From positions 62,001-126,000 of the forward strand of contig NZ_JAPDNQ010000002.1 of assembly GCF_025989145.1 (NCBI RefSeq): a stretch of DNA of 64,000 nucleotides, read 5' to 3'. The stretch is from Microbacterium sp. SSM24. GTDB taxonomy: Bacteria; Actinomycetota; Actinomycetes; Actinomycetales; Microbacteriaceae. Of the stretch, positions 53,419 to 64,000 are shown in pieces (the first letter of the stretch is position 1; every line of letters starts with the position of its first letter). The notes beneath the pieces are model-generated. The model searched no databases and was not told the DNA's origin. It worked only from the letters and a program-made list of their open reading frames with translations. A program made the translations under genes and the position numbers.

Positions 53419-55221
53419 ATGCCTGCCGAAACTGCTGCGGCCCTTCCACGGCCACCCGCTCGCACCGCCACCGCGCCCGTGCTCACGGGCGCGCAGGCGG
53501 TCGTCCGCTCGCTCGAGCTGCTCGGCGTCACCGACGTCTTCGGGCTGCCGGGCGGAGCCATCCTCCCGGTGTACGACCCGCTCATGGACTCGAGCGACCT
53601 GCGCCACATCCTCGTGCGGCATGAGCAGGGCGCCGGCCACGCGGCGGAGGGGTACGCCGCGGCATCGAACAAGATCGGCGTCGCCATCGCGACGTCGGGT
53701 CCCGGTGCGACGAACCTCGTCACGGCGATCGCCGATGCGTACATGGACTCCGTGCCCATCGTCTGCATCACCGGGCAGGTCTTCTCGAACCTCATGGGAA
53801 CGGATGCCTTCCAGGAGGCCGACATCGTCGGCATCACGATGCCGATCACGAAGCACTCGTTCCTGGTGAAGGACGCCTCGGAGATCCCCGGCGCGATCGC
53901 CGCCGCGTTCGAGATCGCCGGCACCGGCCGCCCGGGACCGGTCCTGGTCGACATCACCAAGGACGCGCAGCAGGCCGAGGCGCCGTTCGTGTGGCCGCCG
54001 AAGATCGACCTGCCGGGCTACCGTCCGGTGACGAAGGCGCACGGCAAGCAGATCCAGGCGGCGGCGCAGCTCATCGCCGAGGCGAAGAAGCCGGTGCTCT
54101 ACGTCGGCGGTGGCGTGATCCGCGCGAAGGCGTCGGAGGAGCTCCTCACCCTCGCGGAGTCGACGGGCGCGCCCGTCGTGACGACCCTCATGGCGCGCGG
54201 CGCGTTCCCCGACTCCCACGAGCAGCACCTGGGCATGCCCGGCATGCACGGCACGGTGCCCGCGGTGCTCGCCCTGCAGGAGGCCGACCTGCTCGTCTCG
54301 CTCGGTGCGCGGTTCGACGACCGCGTGACGGGCAAGGCGGCGCTGTTCGCCCCCAACGCGAAGGTCGTGCACGTCGACATCGATCCCGCGGAGATCTCGA
54401 AGATCCGCACTGCGGACGTGCCGATCGTCGGCGACCTCAAGGAGGTGCTGGTCGATCTCGACGTGGCCTTCCGCCAGACGTCGGCGGAATCCACGCCCGA
54501 CATCGCCGAGTGGTGGTCCTTCCTCGACGGTCTGCGCGACGAGTTCCCGCTCGGCTACACGCAGCCCAGCGACGGCCTCATGTCGCCGCAGTACGTGATC
54601 CAGCGCATCGGCGCGCTCACCGGGCCCGAGGGCATCTACGCCGCCGGCGTCGGACAGCACCAGATGTGGGCGGCGCAGTTCATCAAGTACGAGCGTCCCA
54701 ACGCGTGGCTCAACTCCGGCGGCGCCGGCACGATGGGCTACTCGGTTCCCGCCGCGATGGGCGCGAAGGTCGCCGAGCCCGATCGTCACGTGTGGGCGAT
54801 CGATGGCGACGGATGCTTCCAGATGACCAATCAGGAGCTCGCCACCTGCGCGATCAACAACATCCCGATCAAGGTCGCGATCATCAACAACTCGTCCCTG
54901 GGCATGGTGCGCCAGTGGCAGACCCTCTTCTACGACGGCCGCTACTCGCACACCAACCTCAACACGGGTCACGGCACGGTGCGCATTCCCGACTTCGTGA
55001 AGCTCGCCGAGGCGTACGGCTGCCTCGCGATCCGCGTCGAGAAGGAAGAGGACGTGGATGCCGCCATCAAGACGGCTCTCGAGACCAACGACCGGCCGGT
55101 CGTCATCGACTTCGTGGTGAGCGCCGACGCGATGGTGTGGCCGATGGTGCCGCAGGGCGTCAGCAACAGCTACGTCCAGTACGCGCGCGACCACGCACCG
55201 GCATTCGAGCAGGAGGACTGA
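53419..55221 (+). CDS. ilvB: Acetolactate synthase large subunit
   Basis: The 600-aa thiamine-diphosphate enzyme makes acetolactate or acetohydroxybutyrate from pyruvate. The catalytic Glu lies in [16 protein letters not shown]; the central FAD region has [20 protein letters not shown]; and the ThDP motif is [20 protein letters not shown] followed by [21 protein letters not shown] chose ATG 53419 (GAGGA 8 nt before) because the upstream part of the frame lies in the dispersed repeat. It is followed closely by ilvN and ilvC. Regulation is probably by valine through IlvN. Confidence 0.96.
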   Translation: MPAETAAALPRPPARTATAPVLTGAQAVVRSLELLGVTDVFGLPGGAILPVYDPLMDSSDLRHILVRHEQGAGHAAEGYAAASNKIGVAIATSGPGATNLVTAIADAYMDSVPIVCITGQVFSNLMGTDAFQEADIVGITMPITKHSFLVKDASEIPGAIAAAFEIAGTGRPGPVLVDITKDAQQAEAPFVWPPKIDLPGYRPVTKAHGKQIQAAAQLIAEAKKPVLYVGGGVIRAKASEELLTLAESTGAPVVTTLMARGAFPDSHEQHLGMPGMHGTVPAVLALQEADLLVSLGARFDDRVTGKAALFAPNAKVVHVDIDPAEISKIRTADVPIVGDLKEVLVDLDVAFRQTSAESTPDIAEWWSFLDGLRDEFPLGYTQPSDGLMSPQYVIQRIGALTGPEGIYAAGVGQHQMWAAQFIKYERPNAWLNSGGAGTMGYSVPAAMGAKVAEPDRHVWAIDGDGCFQMTNQELATCAINNIPIKVAIINNSSLGMVRQWQTLFYDGRYSHTNLNTGHGTVRIPDFVKLAEAYGCLAIRVEKEEDVDAAIKTALETNDRPVVIDFVVSADAMVWPMVPQGVSNSYVQYARDHAPAFEQED

Positions 55222-55226
55222 GCGAC

Positions 55227-55736
55227 ATGACCACTCACGTGCTGAGCCTCCTCGTCGAGGACAAGCCGGGCCTCCTGACCCGTGTCGCGGGCCTGTTCGC
55301 GCGCCGCGGCTTCAACATCGAATCGCTCGCGGTGGGGGTGACCGAGGTCCCCGGCCTCTCGCGCATCACCGTCGTCGTCGACGTCGACGAGCTTCCTCTC
55401 GAGCAGGTGACCAAGCAGCTCAACAAGCTCGTCAACGTCATCAAGATCGTGGAACTCGACCCCGTCGCATCCGTCCAGCGCGAGCACGTGCTGATCAAGG
55501 TGCGCGCAGACAACCAGACCCGCTCGAACGTGCTGGAGGTCGTGAACCTCTTCCGCGCGTCGGTCGTGGACTACGCCACCGACGCGATCGTCGTCGAGGT
55601 CACCGGCGACAAGGGCAAGGTCGAGGCCTTCCTGCGCGCCCTGGAGCCCTTCGGGATCAAGGAGCTCGCCCAGTCGGGCCTGCTCGCGATCGGCCGCGGC
55701 GGCAAGAGCATCACCGAACGCGTCCTGCGCGGCTGA
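55227..55736 (+). CDS. ilvN: Acetolactate synthase small (regulatory) subunit
   Basis: The 169-aa protein has an N-terminal ACT domain (HVLSLLVEDKPGLLTRVAGL, then RRGFNIESLAVG) that binds valine, and a C-terminal domain that activates IlvB (VLEVVNLFRASVVDYATDAI). It starts 5 bases after ilvB with GGAGGACTG as ribosome site. The ACT residues for feedback inhibition are present, so valine sensitivity is expected. Confidence 0.95.
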   Translation: MTTHVLSLLVEDKPGLLTRVAGLFARRGFNIESLAVGVTEVPGLSRITVVVDVDELPLEQVTKQLNKLVNVIKIVELDPVASVQREHVLIKVRADNQTRSNVLEVVNLFRASVVDYATDAIVVEVTGDKGKVEAFLRALEPFGIKELAQSGLLAIGRGGKSITERVLRG

Positions 55737-56792
<1,056 letters not shown>

Positions 56793-56833
56793 CCTCTCGC
56801 TGAGCCAGTCGTGCCCACCGGAACGGCTATCCA

Positions 56834-56878
56834 GACCCGCAGCGGACCGCCCTCGACCAGGGCTGTTCGCTGCGGGTC
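56834..56878 (+). terminator. ilvC terminator hairpin
   Basis: GACCCGCAGCG and CGCTGCGGGTC form a perfect 11-bp stem with an inner CCCT/AGGG stem, followed by GCTTCTTTCG. It lies 42 bp after the ilvC stop. Confidence 0.85.
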
Positions 56879-56961
56879 GCTTCTTTCGCGGTGCGCGTCG
56901 TCAGGAGCAGATCGGACTCGGGGAGGGGGAGCGGGACGTCCGGCGGGGACGGGCGCCCCGC

Positions 56962-56967
56962 TACGCT
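56962..56967 (+). promoter_or_regulatory. -10 box of a leaderless promoter
   Basis: TACGCT lies 6 nt before a GTG start at 56974 with no ribosome site between, so the GTG is probably the first transcribed codon. Confidence 0.5.
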
Positions 56968-56973
56968 GAGGGA

Positions 56974-57516
56974 GTGCCGACCGGACGCGATGACGAGGCC
57001 CTGAGCTGGGGTGACGACGACCCGACGCTCGACGTCGGGTCACGTGCCGAGGACGCCGTCGAGACGGCGCCGTCGGAGCCCGCCGCGCCCGCCGAGACCG
57101 TCGTGCTTCCGGAGGGGTACACGGCGGTCGGCAGAGGCAGCGAGTCGCTGTCGGACGACGGTGCGCCCCGGGCGCTCGACGAGCAGGACGACTCCGATGC
57201 GCGGGACGACGATTCCCCGGCGATGGGCAACGCCGAGCTGATCTCGCTCGGCGTGCTCGGCGGCTTCTCGGTGCTCTACGCCGTCGGCTGGCTCATCGGA
57301 GGCCTGCGCCTGCAGGGCACGGCCGAGTTCCTCGTCGCCCCCCTCGCCTACCAGGTCAGCCTCTGGCTCGCCGTCCTCGCGCCCCTCGTGTGGTTCGCCA
57401 CCGTCCTCGTCCTCACGCGCGGCCGGCGCCTGTGGGTGCGCTTCGCGTGGCTCGTCGGGGGAGTGGTGCTCCTCGTCCCGTGGCCGTTCATCATGGTGGG
57501 GGCGATCGGGCGATGA
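56974..57516 (+). CDS. Hypothetical membrane protein with acidic N-terminal domain
   Basis: The 180-aa protein has a disordered acidic N-terminal half (residues 1-90, many Asp/Glu) and three hydrophobic segments (about 92-112, 122-145 and 155-176). I did not recognise its family. The GTG start at 56974 was chosen because of the leaderless -10 box. Its stop overlaps the next ATG by 4 nt, so the two membrane genes are coupled. Confidence 0.72.
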   Translation: MPTGRDDEALSWGDDDPTLDVGSRAEDAVETAPSEPAAPAETVVLPEGYTAVGRGSESLSDDGAPRALDEQDDSDARDDDSPAMGNAELISLGVLGGFSVLYAVGWLIGGLRLQGTAEFLVAPLAYQVSLWLAVLAPLVWFATVLVLTRGRRLWVRFAWLVGGVVLLVPWPFIMVGAIGR

Positions 57517-57878
57517 GCGATGCGACCACGGATGCCGCGGCATCCGCCCCCGCCGGACGCCGGGCCACCCCCACCGGGGTCGTCGTGGCCATCTCGGTGC
57601 TCTTCGGCCTGTTCTACGCGTACGCGCTGTGGAACGCCCTCGCGTTCCTCATCGCGCAGGCGACCGGCCCGCTCGGCCTCAACGCCTACGGGTGGTTCGT
57701 GCTGCTGCTGGCCGTCGTGTTCCCCCTCATCGCCTTCGCCGTCGCCTTCGCGGTCGGCTGGCGCCGCGCGTGGTGGCAGTTCGCCCTGGTCCTCTTCGCG
57801 GGGCTGTGCGTCGTCGCGGTCTTCTGGCTCAACGTCGTCGCGTACGCGGCCGTGTACGGCGCATCGCTCCTCGGCTGA
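57513..57878 (+). CDS. Hypothetical membrane protein
   Basis: The 121-aa protein has an Ala/Pro-rich N-terminus and three hydrophobic segments (residues about 22-47, 58-80 and 88-118). No family is recognised. The ATG overlaps the preceding gene by 4 nt, which suggests the two proteins work together in the membrane. A -10-like TAGGCT (57922-57927) lies about 45 bp after its stop and probably belongs to serA. Confidence 0.7.
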   Translation: MSDATTDAAASAPAGRRATPTGVVVAISVLFGLFYAYALWNALAFLIAQATGPLGLNAYGWFVLLLAVVFPLIAFAVAFAVGWRRAWWQFALVLFAGLCVVAVFWLNVVAYAAVYGASLLG

Positions 57879-58010
57879 CCAGCAGCGTCACACGGTCGAG
57901 GACATCCGTCGGCCCCGGGTAGGCTGAGAGCGGCCTCGCCCCCTCTGGCGTGCGGCGCGGCATCCGCTCTGCACCGCGCCTTCGCGCACCGCCCCTCGAA
58001 GGAATATCCC

Positions 58011-59615
58011 GTGACGAAGCCTGTCGTGCTGATCGCCGAAGAACTCTCTCCCGCCACGATCGACGCCCTCGGTCCCGACTTCGACGTGCGCAACGTCGAC
58101 GGCACCGACCGTCCGGCCCTGCTGTCGGCACTCGCCGACGCCCACGCCGTCCTGATCCGGTCGGCCACGAAGATCGACGCGGAGGCGATCCAGGCGGCGC
58201 CGCTGCTGAAGGTGGTCGCGCGCGCCGGCGTCGGACTCGACAACGTCGACATCAAGACCGCGACGACGGCCGGCGTGATGGTCGTGAACGCGCCGACGTC
58301 GAACATCATCTCTGCGGCCGAGCTCACGGTCGGGCACATCCTGAGCCTCGCGCGCCGCATCCCGGCCGCTCACGCGTCGCTCGCGCAGGGCCAGTGGAAG
58401 CGCAGCTCGTACACCGGAACCGAGCTGTTCGAGAAGACGGTCGGCATCATCGGACTCGGCCGCATCGGCGCGCTCATCGCCGCCCGCCTGCAGGGCTTCG
58501 ACATGCGCGTCGTCGCCTACGACCCGTACGTGACGAGCGCCCGCGCTCAGCAGCTCGGCGTGCAGCTGCTCAGCCTCGACGAGCTGCTCGAGCAGAGCGA
58601 CTTCGTCACCATCCACATGCCCAAGACGCCCGAGACCACGGGCATGATCGGCGCCGAGCAGTTCAAGATCATGAAGCCCTCGGCGTTCGTGGTGAACGTC
58701 GCCCGCGGCGGACTCATCGACGAGGCGGCGCTCCACACCGCGCTCACCGCGGGAGAGATCGCCGGTGCCGGGCTCGACGTCTTCACGAGCGAGCCCCCCG
58801 TCGAGGGTGGCACGGCTCGCGCGCTCCTCGATCTGCCCAACGTCGTCGTCACGCCGCACCTCGGCGCGTCGACCGAGGAGGCCCAGGAGAAGGCCGGCGT
58901 CTCCGTCGCCCGCTCCGTGCGCCTCGCGCTCGGCGGCGAGCTCGTCCCCGACGCCGTCAACGTCGCCGGCGGTGTCATCGACCCGTACGTGCGCCCCGGG
59001 ATCCCGCTGGTCGAGAAGCTCGGCCAGATCTTCGCCGCGCTCGCGCACTCCCCGCTCACGAGCCTCGACGTCGAGGTGCACGGCGAGCTGAACGCCTACG
59101 ACGTGAGCGTGCTCAAGCTCGCCGCGCTCAAGGGCGTCTTCACGAACATCGTCAGCGAGACGGTGTCGTACGTGAACGCGCCCCTGCTCGCCGAGCAGCG
59201 CGGAGTCGAGGTGCGTCTCCTCGTCGACGACGACAGCCCCGAGTACCGCAACCTCATCACGCTGCGCGGTGCGCTGTCCGACGGCTCGCAGCTGTCGGTG
59301 TCGGGAACCCTCACGGGCACGAAGCAGATCGAGAAGCTGGTCGGCATCAACGGCTACGCCATCGAGCTGCCGATCGAGAAGCACCACGTCGTCATGGTCT
59401 ACACCGATCGGCCGGGCATCGTCGCGGTCTACGGGCAGAAGTTCGGCGACGCCGGCATCAACATCGCGGGGATGCAGATCGCGCGCCGCGAGGCCGGCGG
59501 TCAGGCGCTGTCGGTGCTGACGGTCGATTCGCCGGTCGCCGACGAGCTCCTCGACGAGGTGCGCGCCGACATCCGGGCCGACCTGTTCCGGCAGATCGAG
59601 ATCACCGAGTCCTGA
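58011..59615 (+). CDS. serA: D-3-phosphoglycerate dehydrogenase
   Basis: The 534-aa enzyme starts serine synthesis by oxidising 3-phosphoglycerate. It has the long actinobacterial form: a catalytic/NAD domain with [20 protein letters not shown] and [13 protein letters not shown], an intervening allosteric (ASB) domain from about 320 to 450, and a C-terminal ACT domain ([20 protein letters not shown]). The ACT domain implies feedback by serine. The GTG start follows AAGGAAT. It is convergent with the TetR gene, 6 bp apart. Confidence 0.96.
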   Translation: MTKPVVLIAEELSPATIDALGPDFDVRNVDGTDRPALLSALADAHAVLIRSATKIDAEAIQAAPLLKVVARAGVGLDNVDIKTATTAGVMVVNAPTSNIISAAELTVGHILSLARRIPAAHASLAQGQWKRSSYTGTELFEKTVGIIGLGRIGALIAARLQGFDMRVVAYDPYVTSARAQQLGVQLLSLDELLEQSDFVTIHMPKTPETTGMIGAEQFKIMKPSAFVVNVARGGLIDEAALHTALTAGEIAGAGLDVFTSEPPVEGGTARALLDLPNVVVTPHLGASTEEAQEKAGVSVARSVRLALGGELVPDAVNVAGGVIDPYVRPGIPLVEKLGQIFAALAHSPLTSLDVEVHGELNAYDVSVLKLAALKGVFTNIVSETVSYVNAPLLAEQRGVEVRLLVDDDSPEYRNLITLRGALSDGSQLSVSGTLTGTKQIEKLVGINGYAIELPIEKHHVVMVYTDRPGIVAVYGQKFGDAGINIAGMQIARREAGGQALSVLTVDSPVADELLDEVRADIRADLFRQIEITES

Positions 59616-59621
59616 GCCGCG

Positions 59622-60167
59622 TCAAGGGCGCGTCGAGCGCTCCACGAGCGCGACCAGGGCGTCCAGCGCGGCACCGCGGGGGACCGGGCCCGGGATCGAG
59701 CCGCCCGACAGCGCGTTGTTGAAGTACAGGCCGTCGCTCACGAGCATCACGAGGTCGAGGGCCGTCGCGTCCTTGGTGTGCGGTTCGAGCGCGGACGCCC
59801 ACTGATCACGGATGCTGCGAAGCGAGTCGCCGGCGGCGGTGTTGCCTCCCTGGGCGAGGCGTGAGGTGGCGAGGATCGCTCTGTCGATCGGGTCGTTCGA
59901 GTTCACGGAAGTGTGCAGGAAGTAGGCGATCGGTCCCTCCGGAGCGGCCTTCATCTCGGCGACGTCCTCGGCCACGAGTGCGATCAGGCGCTCGATAAGG
60001 CCGGCCTCGAGCGCGTCCTTCGAACCGAAGTGGTAGAGCAGGCCGCCCTTGGACACTCCGGCGGCACGCGCCGTGGCGTCCATGGTCGCCGCGCGTTCGC
60101 CGTCGTCGATGAGGATCTGCTCGAAGGCGTCGAGCACCTTCTCGCGGGCGAGGGGAGGGCGACTCAT
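59622..60167 (-). CDS. TetR-family transcriptional repressor
   Basis: The 181-aa protein has an N-terminal HTH (ATMDATARAAGVSKGGLLYH, residues about 27-46) and a C-terminal ligand domain. The HTH region KGGLLYHF is shared with many drug-efflux repressors. It is divergent from an MFS efflux gene, and a strong palindrome lies between them. The ATG lies 7 nt after TACCAT (60175-60180, minus), consistent with a leaderless transcript. Confidence 0.92.
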   Translation of the reverse strand: MSRPPLAREKVLDAFEQILIDDGERAATMDATARAAGVSKGGLLYHFGSKDALEAGLIERLIALVAEDVAEMKAAPEGPIAYFLHTSVNSNDPIDRAILATSRLAQGGNTAAGDSLRSIRDQWASALEPHTKDATALDLVMLVSDGLYFNNALSGGSIPGPVPRGAALDALVALVERSTRP

Positions 60168-60207
60168 GGGCTCGATGGTATCGACAGCGGCCGCGGCATC
60201 CTGATAC

Positions 60208-60227
60208 TATACCGGCTGGACGGTATA
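60208..60227. promoter_or_regulatory. TetR-type operator
   Basis: TATACCG-GCTGGA-CGGTATA has perfect 7-bp arms. It lies 3 bp before the MFS start and covers its -10 region (TATAGA), and is 40 bp from the TetR start. Its AT-rich arms stand out against the surroundings. Binding by the adjacent TetR protein is the natural reading. Confidence 0.8.
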
Positions 60228-60230
60228 GAA

Positions 60231-61772
60231 ATGATGACACTCACTCAAGAACTCTCGCTCGCCGATGCCCGAGGACAGCGGGTCGGCTGGCGCGGCTGGG
60301 CCGCGCTCATCGTCCTCATGCTGCCGGTGCTGCTCGTCTCGGTCGACAACACGGTGCTGAGCTTCGCGCTCCCGTCTATCGCGCTCGAACTCGGACCCAG
60401 CAGCGCCCAGCAGCTATGGATCATCGACGCCTATCCGCTCGTCCTCGCGGGCCTGCTCGTCACGATGGGCACGCTCGGCGATCGCTTCGGGCGACGGCGG
60501 ATGCTCCTCATCGGCGCCACCGGCTTCGCCGCCGTCTCCGTGCTCGCCGCGTTCGCGCCCAGCGCGGCGTGGCTCATCGCCGCGCGGGCTGCCATGGGCG
60601 TATTCGGCGCGATGCTGATGCCCTCGACGCTCTCGCTGCTTCGCAGCATCTTCACCGACCGCGACCAGCGGCGCCTCGCGATCGCCGTGTGGGCGGCGAT
60701 GTTCTCGGCGGGTGCGGCGCTCGGACCGATCGTCGGCGGTCTGCTGCTCGAGCACTTCTCGTGGGGCTCGGTCTTCCTCCTGTCGGTGCCGGTGCTCATC
60801 CCGCTGCTCGTGTTCGCGCCCCTCCTCGTCCCCGAGAGCCGCGACCCGAAGCCGGGCCGGATCGATCCGGTGAGCATCGTGCTGTCGATGGCCACGATGA
60901 TCCCGATCGTCTACGGCATCAAAGAGCTCGCCGTGCACGGATTCGTCATCGCAGCCTGGCTGCCGATGCTCGCGGGACTCGGCTTCGGCGTGCTCTTCGT
61001 CCGCCGGCAGCTGCGCGCGAAGACGCCGATGCTCGACATGCGCCTGTTCCGCCGAGGCACGTTCAGCGGAGCCCTGCTGGTCAACCTGCTGAGCGTGATC
61101 GCGCTGGTCGGCTTCCTGTTCTTCGTCGCACAGCACCTGCAGCTCATCGTCGGCCTCTCGCCGATGCAGGCGGGTCTCGCCCTGGTGCCGGGGCTCGCGA
61201 TGATGATCGCCGCGGGTCTGGCGGTCGTGCCGATCGCGAAGAGGTGGCCTGCTCGCGTCGTGGTCCCGTCGGCGCTGGTCTTCTCGCTCGTCGGCTACAT
61301 CGTCGTCGCCTTCTCGACCGGACCCGAGAGCATCGCAGCGCTCGTGGCCGCGTTCGTGTCGCTCGGCATCGGCATCGGCGCGGCCGAGACGGTGTCCAAC
61401 GAGCTCGTGCTCTCCAGCGCACCGCCCGCGAAGGCAGGCGCAGCCAGCGCGGTCTCCGAGACCGCCTACGAACTGGGTGCGGTGCTCGGAACGACGGTGC
61501 TCGGCGGCATCCTCACGGCCCTCTACCGTGCCAATCTCGTCGTGCCCGACGGTGTTCCGGATGCCGCGGCGGCGGCAGCCTCCGAGACGCTCGCCGGCGC
61601 GGTCCACGCCTCGGACCAGCTCGGCGGCGCGACCGGCGAGGCGCTGTTCGCGGCCGCGGCCACGGCCTTCGACGCCGGGGTCACCGTCACGGCGCTCATC
61701 GGAGCCGCCCTCGTCGTCGTCGCAGGGGTCATCGCGGCCACTACCCTGGGAGGATCCCGCCAGAAGTCGTAG
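60231..61772 (+). CDS. MFS multidrug exporter (DHA2, 14-helix type)
   Basis: The 513-aa protein has about 14 membrane helices. MFS motif A is [17 protein letters not shown], and the drug-antiporter (DHA2/EmrB) motif C-like [14 protein letters not shown] follows. The family exports quaternary amines, dyes and antiseptics with protons; the substrate here is unknown. Two ATG codons in succession (60231, 60234) are possible starts; the second would fit a leaderless transcript. The TetR operator in front suggests drug-inducible expression. Its stop is 7 nt before leuB. Confidence 0.91.
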   Translation: MMTLTQELSLADARGQRVGWRGWAALIVLMLPVLLVSVDNTVLSFALPSIALELGPSSAQQLWIIDAYPLVLAGLLVTMGTLGDRFGRRRMLLIGATGFAAVSVLAAFAPSAAWLIAARAAMGVFGAMLMPSTLSLLRSIFTDRDQRRLAIAVWAAMFSAGAALGPIVGGLLLEHFSWGSVFLLSVPVLIPLLVFAPLLVPESRDPKPGRIDPVSIVLSMATMIPIVYGIKELAVHGFVIAAWLPMLAGLGFGVLFVRRQLRAKTPMLDMRLFRRGTFSGALLVNLLSVIALVGFLFFVAQHLQLIVGLSPMQAGLALVPGLAMMIAAGLAVVPIAKRWPARVVVPSALVFSLVGYIVVAFSTGPESIAALVAAFVSLGIGIGAAETVSNELVLSSAPPAKAGAASAVSETAYELGAVLGTTVLGGILTALYRANLVVPDGVPDAAAAAASETLAGAVHASDQLGGATGEALFAAAATAFDAGVTVTALIGAALVVVAGVIAATTLGGSRQKS

Positions 61773-61779
61773 GAGCACC

Positions 61780-62832
61780 ATGTCGCGTGTCGTGAAGCTT
61801 GCCGTCATCCCCGGTGACGGCATCGGTCCCGAGGTCATCGCCGAGGCCGAGAAGGTCCTCGACGCGGCGACGGCTGGCAGCGGCATCCGGTTCGACAAGA
61901 CCCGGTTCTCGCTCGGAGCCGCACGCTTCCTCGAGACGGGCGACACGCTGACGGATGCCGACCTGCAGGCGATCGCCGAGCACGACGCCATCCTGCTCGG
62001 CGCCGTCGGTGGCGTGCCCGGCGACCCGCGTCTGAAGGACGCGAACATCGAGCGGGGACTGCTGCTCCGGCTGCGTTTCGAGCTCGACCACTACGTCAAT
62101 CTGCGCCCCTCGAAGCTCTACCCCGGCGTGCCCGGACCGCTCGCCGCGCCCGGCGACATCGACTTCGTCGTCGTGCGCGAGGGGACCGAGGGTCCGTACG
62201 TGGGCAACGGAGGTTCGATCCGCCGCGGGACCCCGCACGAGGTGGCGAACGAGACGTCCGTCAACACCGCGTTCGGCGTCGAGCGCGTCGTCCGGTATGC
62301 GTTCGACCTGGCGCAGCGCCGCGGCAAGAAGGTGACGCTCGTGCACAAGACCAACGTGCTCGTGCACGCGGGCGGCATCTGGAAGCGGATCGTCGACGCG
62401 GTGGCGACGGAGCACCCCGACGTGGCCGTAGACTACCTCCACGTCGACGCGGCAACCATCTTCCTGGTCACGAACCCGGGCCGATTCGACGTGATCGTCA
62501 CCGACAACCTCTTCGGCGACATCCTTACCGACCTGGCCGGAGCCGTCACCGGTGGCATCGGCCTCGCCGCATCGGGCAACATCAACCCCGACGGCGCGTT
62601 CCCCTCGATGTTCGAGCCCGTGCACGGATCGGCGCCCGACATCGCAGGTCAGCAGAAGGCCGACCCCACGGCCGCGATCCTCTCCACCGCCCTGCTGCTC
62701 GATCACCTCGGGCTCCGGGACGAGTCCCTCGCCGTCACCCGCGCGGTCGAGGCGGACATCGCGCAGCGGGGTGCGGCATCCCGCACCACGGCGCAGATCG
62801 GCGACGCCATCGCCGATCGGCTCCGGGCGTAA
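61780..62832 (+). CDS. leuB: 3-isopropylmalate dehydrogenase
   Basis: The 350-aa enzyme oxidises and decarboxylates 3-isopropylmalate in leucine synthesis. Motifs: [40 protein letters not shown] (substrate arginines), [20 protein letters not shown] (the catalytic-Lys region), and the metal/NAD stretch [20 protein letters not shown] with [13 protein letters not shown]. The TAGGAGCACC ribosome site overlaps the MFS stop, so it may be read through from that gene. It precedes ilvE. Confidence 0.96.
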   Translation: MSRVVKLAVIPGDGIGPEVIAEAEKVLDAATAGSGIRFDKTRFSLGAARFLETGDTLTDADLQAIAEHDAILLGAVGGVPGDPRLKDANIERGLLLRLRFELDHYVNLRPSKLYPGVPGPLAAPGDIDFVVVREGTEGPYVGNGGSIRRGTPHEVANETSVNTAFGVERVVRYAFDLAQRRGKKVTLVHKTNVLVHAGGIWKRIVDAVATEHPDVAVDYLHVDAATIFLVTNPGRFDVIVTDNLFGDILTDLAGAVTGGIGLAASGNINPDGAFPSMFEPVHGSAPDIAGQQKADPTAAILSTALLLDHLGLRDESLAVTRAVEADIAQRGAASRTTAQIGDAIADRLRA

Positions 62833-62895
62833 CCTGGAACCGGCAAGCGCCGCCACTCCAGGAGCACGCGCTCCTCACGAAAGCACAGGCCCGTC

Positions 62896-64000
62896 ATGAC
62901 GCTCATCGACACCGATCCCGACACCGGACTCGCCCCTCTCGAGTTCACCGTCAGCCGCAACCTGCAGGCGAAGTCCGCCGAGCAGCGCGCAGAGATCCTC
63001 GCCAACCCCGGCTTCGGCACCAGCTTCACCGACCATATGGTCGACGTCTGCTGGTCGGTCGGCGGCGGATGGCACCGCCCGCGCGTCCAGCCCTACGGAC
63101 CGCTCACCCTCGATCCCGCCGCCGCGGTGCTCCACTACGGTCAGGAGATCTTCGAGGGCATCAAGGCCTACCGTCACGCCGACGGCTCGATCCACACGTT
63201 CCGTCCCGACCAGAACGGACGCCGTCTGCAGCGTTCCGCGCGGCGCCTCGCGCTGCCGGAGCTGCCGGTGTCGTACTTCATCCAGTCGCTGCGCGAGCTC
63301 GTCGCGATCGACGGCGACTGGGTGCCTTCGGGTGCCGATCAGAGCCTGTACCTGCGTCCGTTCATGTTCGCCAAGGAAGCCTTCCTGGGCGTGCGTCCCG
63401 CGCACAAGGTCGGCTACTACGTCATCGCCTCGCCCGCGGGCGCCTATTTCAAGGGCGGCGTGCAGCCGGTGTCGATCTGGCTCAGCGAGGACTACGCCCG
63501 CGCCGGCAAGGGCGGCACCGGGGCGGCGAAGACCGGCGGCAACTACGCCTCGAGCCTGCTGCCGCAGGCCGAGGCCTACGAGAACGAGTGCGACCAGGTC
63601 GTGTTCCTCGACGCCCAGGGCAATGTCGAGGAGCTCGGCGGCATGAACGTCGTGTTCGTCTACAAGGACGGCACGATCGTCACGCCCGAGTCGCCGTCGA
63701 TCCTCGAGGGCATCACGCGCGACTCGATCCTGCAGCTCGCGAAGGACCGCGGCCACAAGGTCGAGGGGCGAGCGGTCTCCCTCGCGGAGTGGCGGCAGGG
63801 CGTGGCATCCGGCGACATCGTCGAGGTGTTCGCGTGCGGCACCGCCGCCGTCGTCACGCCGATCGGGCTCCTGAAGGGGCGCGACTTCTTCGACGAGCAG
63901 CCCATCGGCGAGCTCGCGCTGTCGCTGCGCGAAGAGCTCACAGACATCCAGTACGGGCGTCGTGAAGACAAGCACGGCTGGCTCCTGCGCCTCGACGCGT
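62896..64000 (+). CDS. ilvE: Branched-chain amino acid aminotransferase (end at window edge)
   Basis: 368 codons are visible, nearly the whole family length. This PLP enzyme performs the last step of leucine, isoleucine and valine synthesis. The PLP lysine lies in GTGAAKTGGNYASSLLPQ; further motifs are LHYGQEIFEGIKAYR, LYLRPFMFAKEAFLGVRP and ELGGMNVVFVYK. The final visible residues LLRLDA are followed by a single T at the last base, so the stop codon is probably cut by the window edge. No clear Shine-Dalgarno was noted. Confidence 0.95.
   Translation, partial: MTLIDTDPDTGLAPLEFTVSRNLQAKSAEQRAEILANPGFGTSFTDHMVDVCWSVGGGWHRPRVQPYGPLTLDPAAAVLHYGQEIFEGIKAYRHADGSIHTFRPDQNGRRLQRSARRLALPELPVSYFIQSLRELVAIDGDWVPSGADQSLYLRPFMFAKEAFLGVRPAHKVGYYVIASPAGAYFKGGVQPVSIWLSEDYARAGKGGTGAAKTGGNYASSLLPQAEAYENECDQVVFLDAQGNVEELGGMNVVFVYKDGTIVTPESPSILEGITRDSILQLAKDRGHKVEGRAVSLAEWRQGVASGDIVEVFACGTAAVVTPIGLLKGRDFFDEQPIGELALSLREELTDIQYGRREDKHGWLLRLDA

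Overview
The window is high-GC actinobacterial chromosome, most likely from a Microbacteriaceae member close to Microbacterium. The evidence is a GC-rich third codon position almost everywhere, many GTG starts, frequent GGATGCC/GCATCC words, tRNA-Leu without an encoded CCA, and gene orders typical of that group: murI-rph-rdgB, prfB-ftsE-ftsX-smpB, ilvD/ilvB-ilvN-ilvC, serA, leuB-ilvE. Many genes lack a Shine-Dalgarno sequence and instead carry a TANNNT -10 hexamer 6-8 nt before the start codon, which indicates leaderless transcripts.

Layout, left part. 1-7.4 kb holds the end of murI, rph, rdgB, a CDF metal exporter, the divergent NHEJ pair ligD/ku, a DedA protein, tRNA-Leu(TAG) and a small PLDc_N protein. 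7.4-11.9 kb is a compact Tad/Flp pilus operon: ATPase, two TadB/C membrane proteins, a pilin-like peptide, two TadE-like proteins and a TadG-like protein. 12.5-17.5 kb is a secreted 1278-aa subtilase divergent from a two-HTH regulator. 17.5-23.1 kb holds an MFS exporter with a small CxxC protein, then the release-factor/cell-division block prfB, ftsE (with a very long tail), ftsX and smpB.

Middle. 24.1-28.5 kb is a three-gene exopolysaccharide locus: a hyaluronan-synthase-like GT2, a membrane-anchored GH26-like hydrolase and UDP-glucose dehydrogenase. It lies between smpB and its partner tmRNA (29.2 kb). 30-39 kb is mixed accessory metabolism and housekeeping: SulP transporter, S4 protein, amine oxidase, XRE/MmyB regulator, two SDR/FAD modules, a lipoprotein and a HisN-like phosphatase. 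tRNA-Lys(CTT) at 39.2 kb is followed by two lower-GC genes, one with an RX4H HEPN signature, and a DUF222-HNH gene. This is the most defence-island-like stretch.

Right part. 43-48.5 kb looks like a 3-hydroxybutyrate/acetoacetate catabolic module: SDR dehydrogenase, alpha/beta hydrolase, IclR regulator, CoA-transferase A and B, thiolase. 49.4-51.6 kb is otsA-otsB for trehalose synthesis. 51.6-64 kb is amino-acid biosynthesis: ilvD, ilvB, ilvN, ilvC, serA, leuB and ilvE, interrupted by two small membrane genes and a TetR/MFS efflux pair with a clear operator. The 3' end of ilvD has foreign-looking codon use that stops next to a dispersed palindromic repeat.
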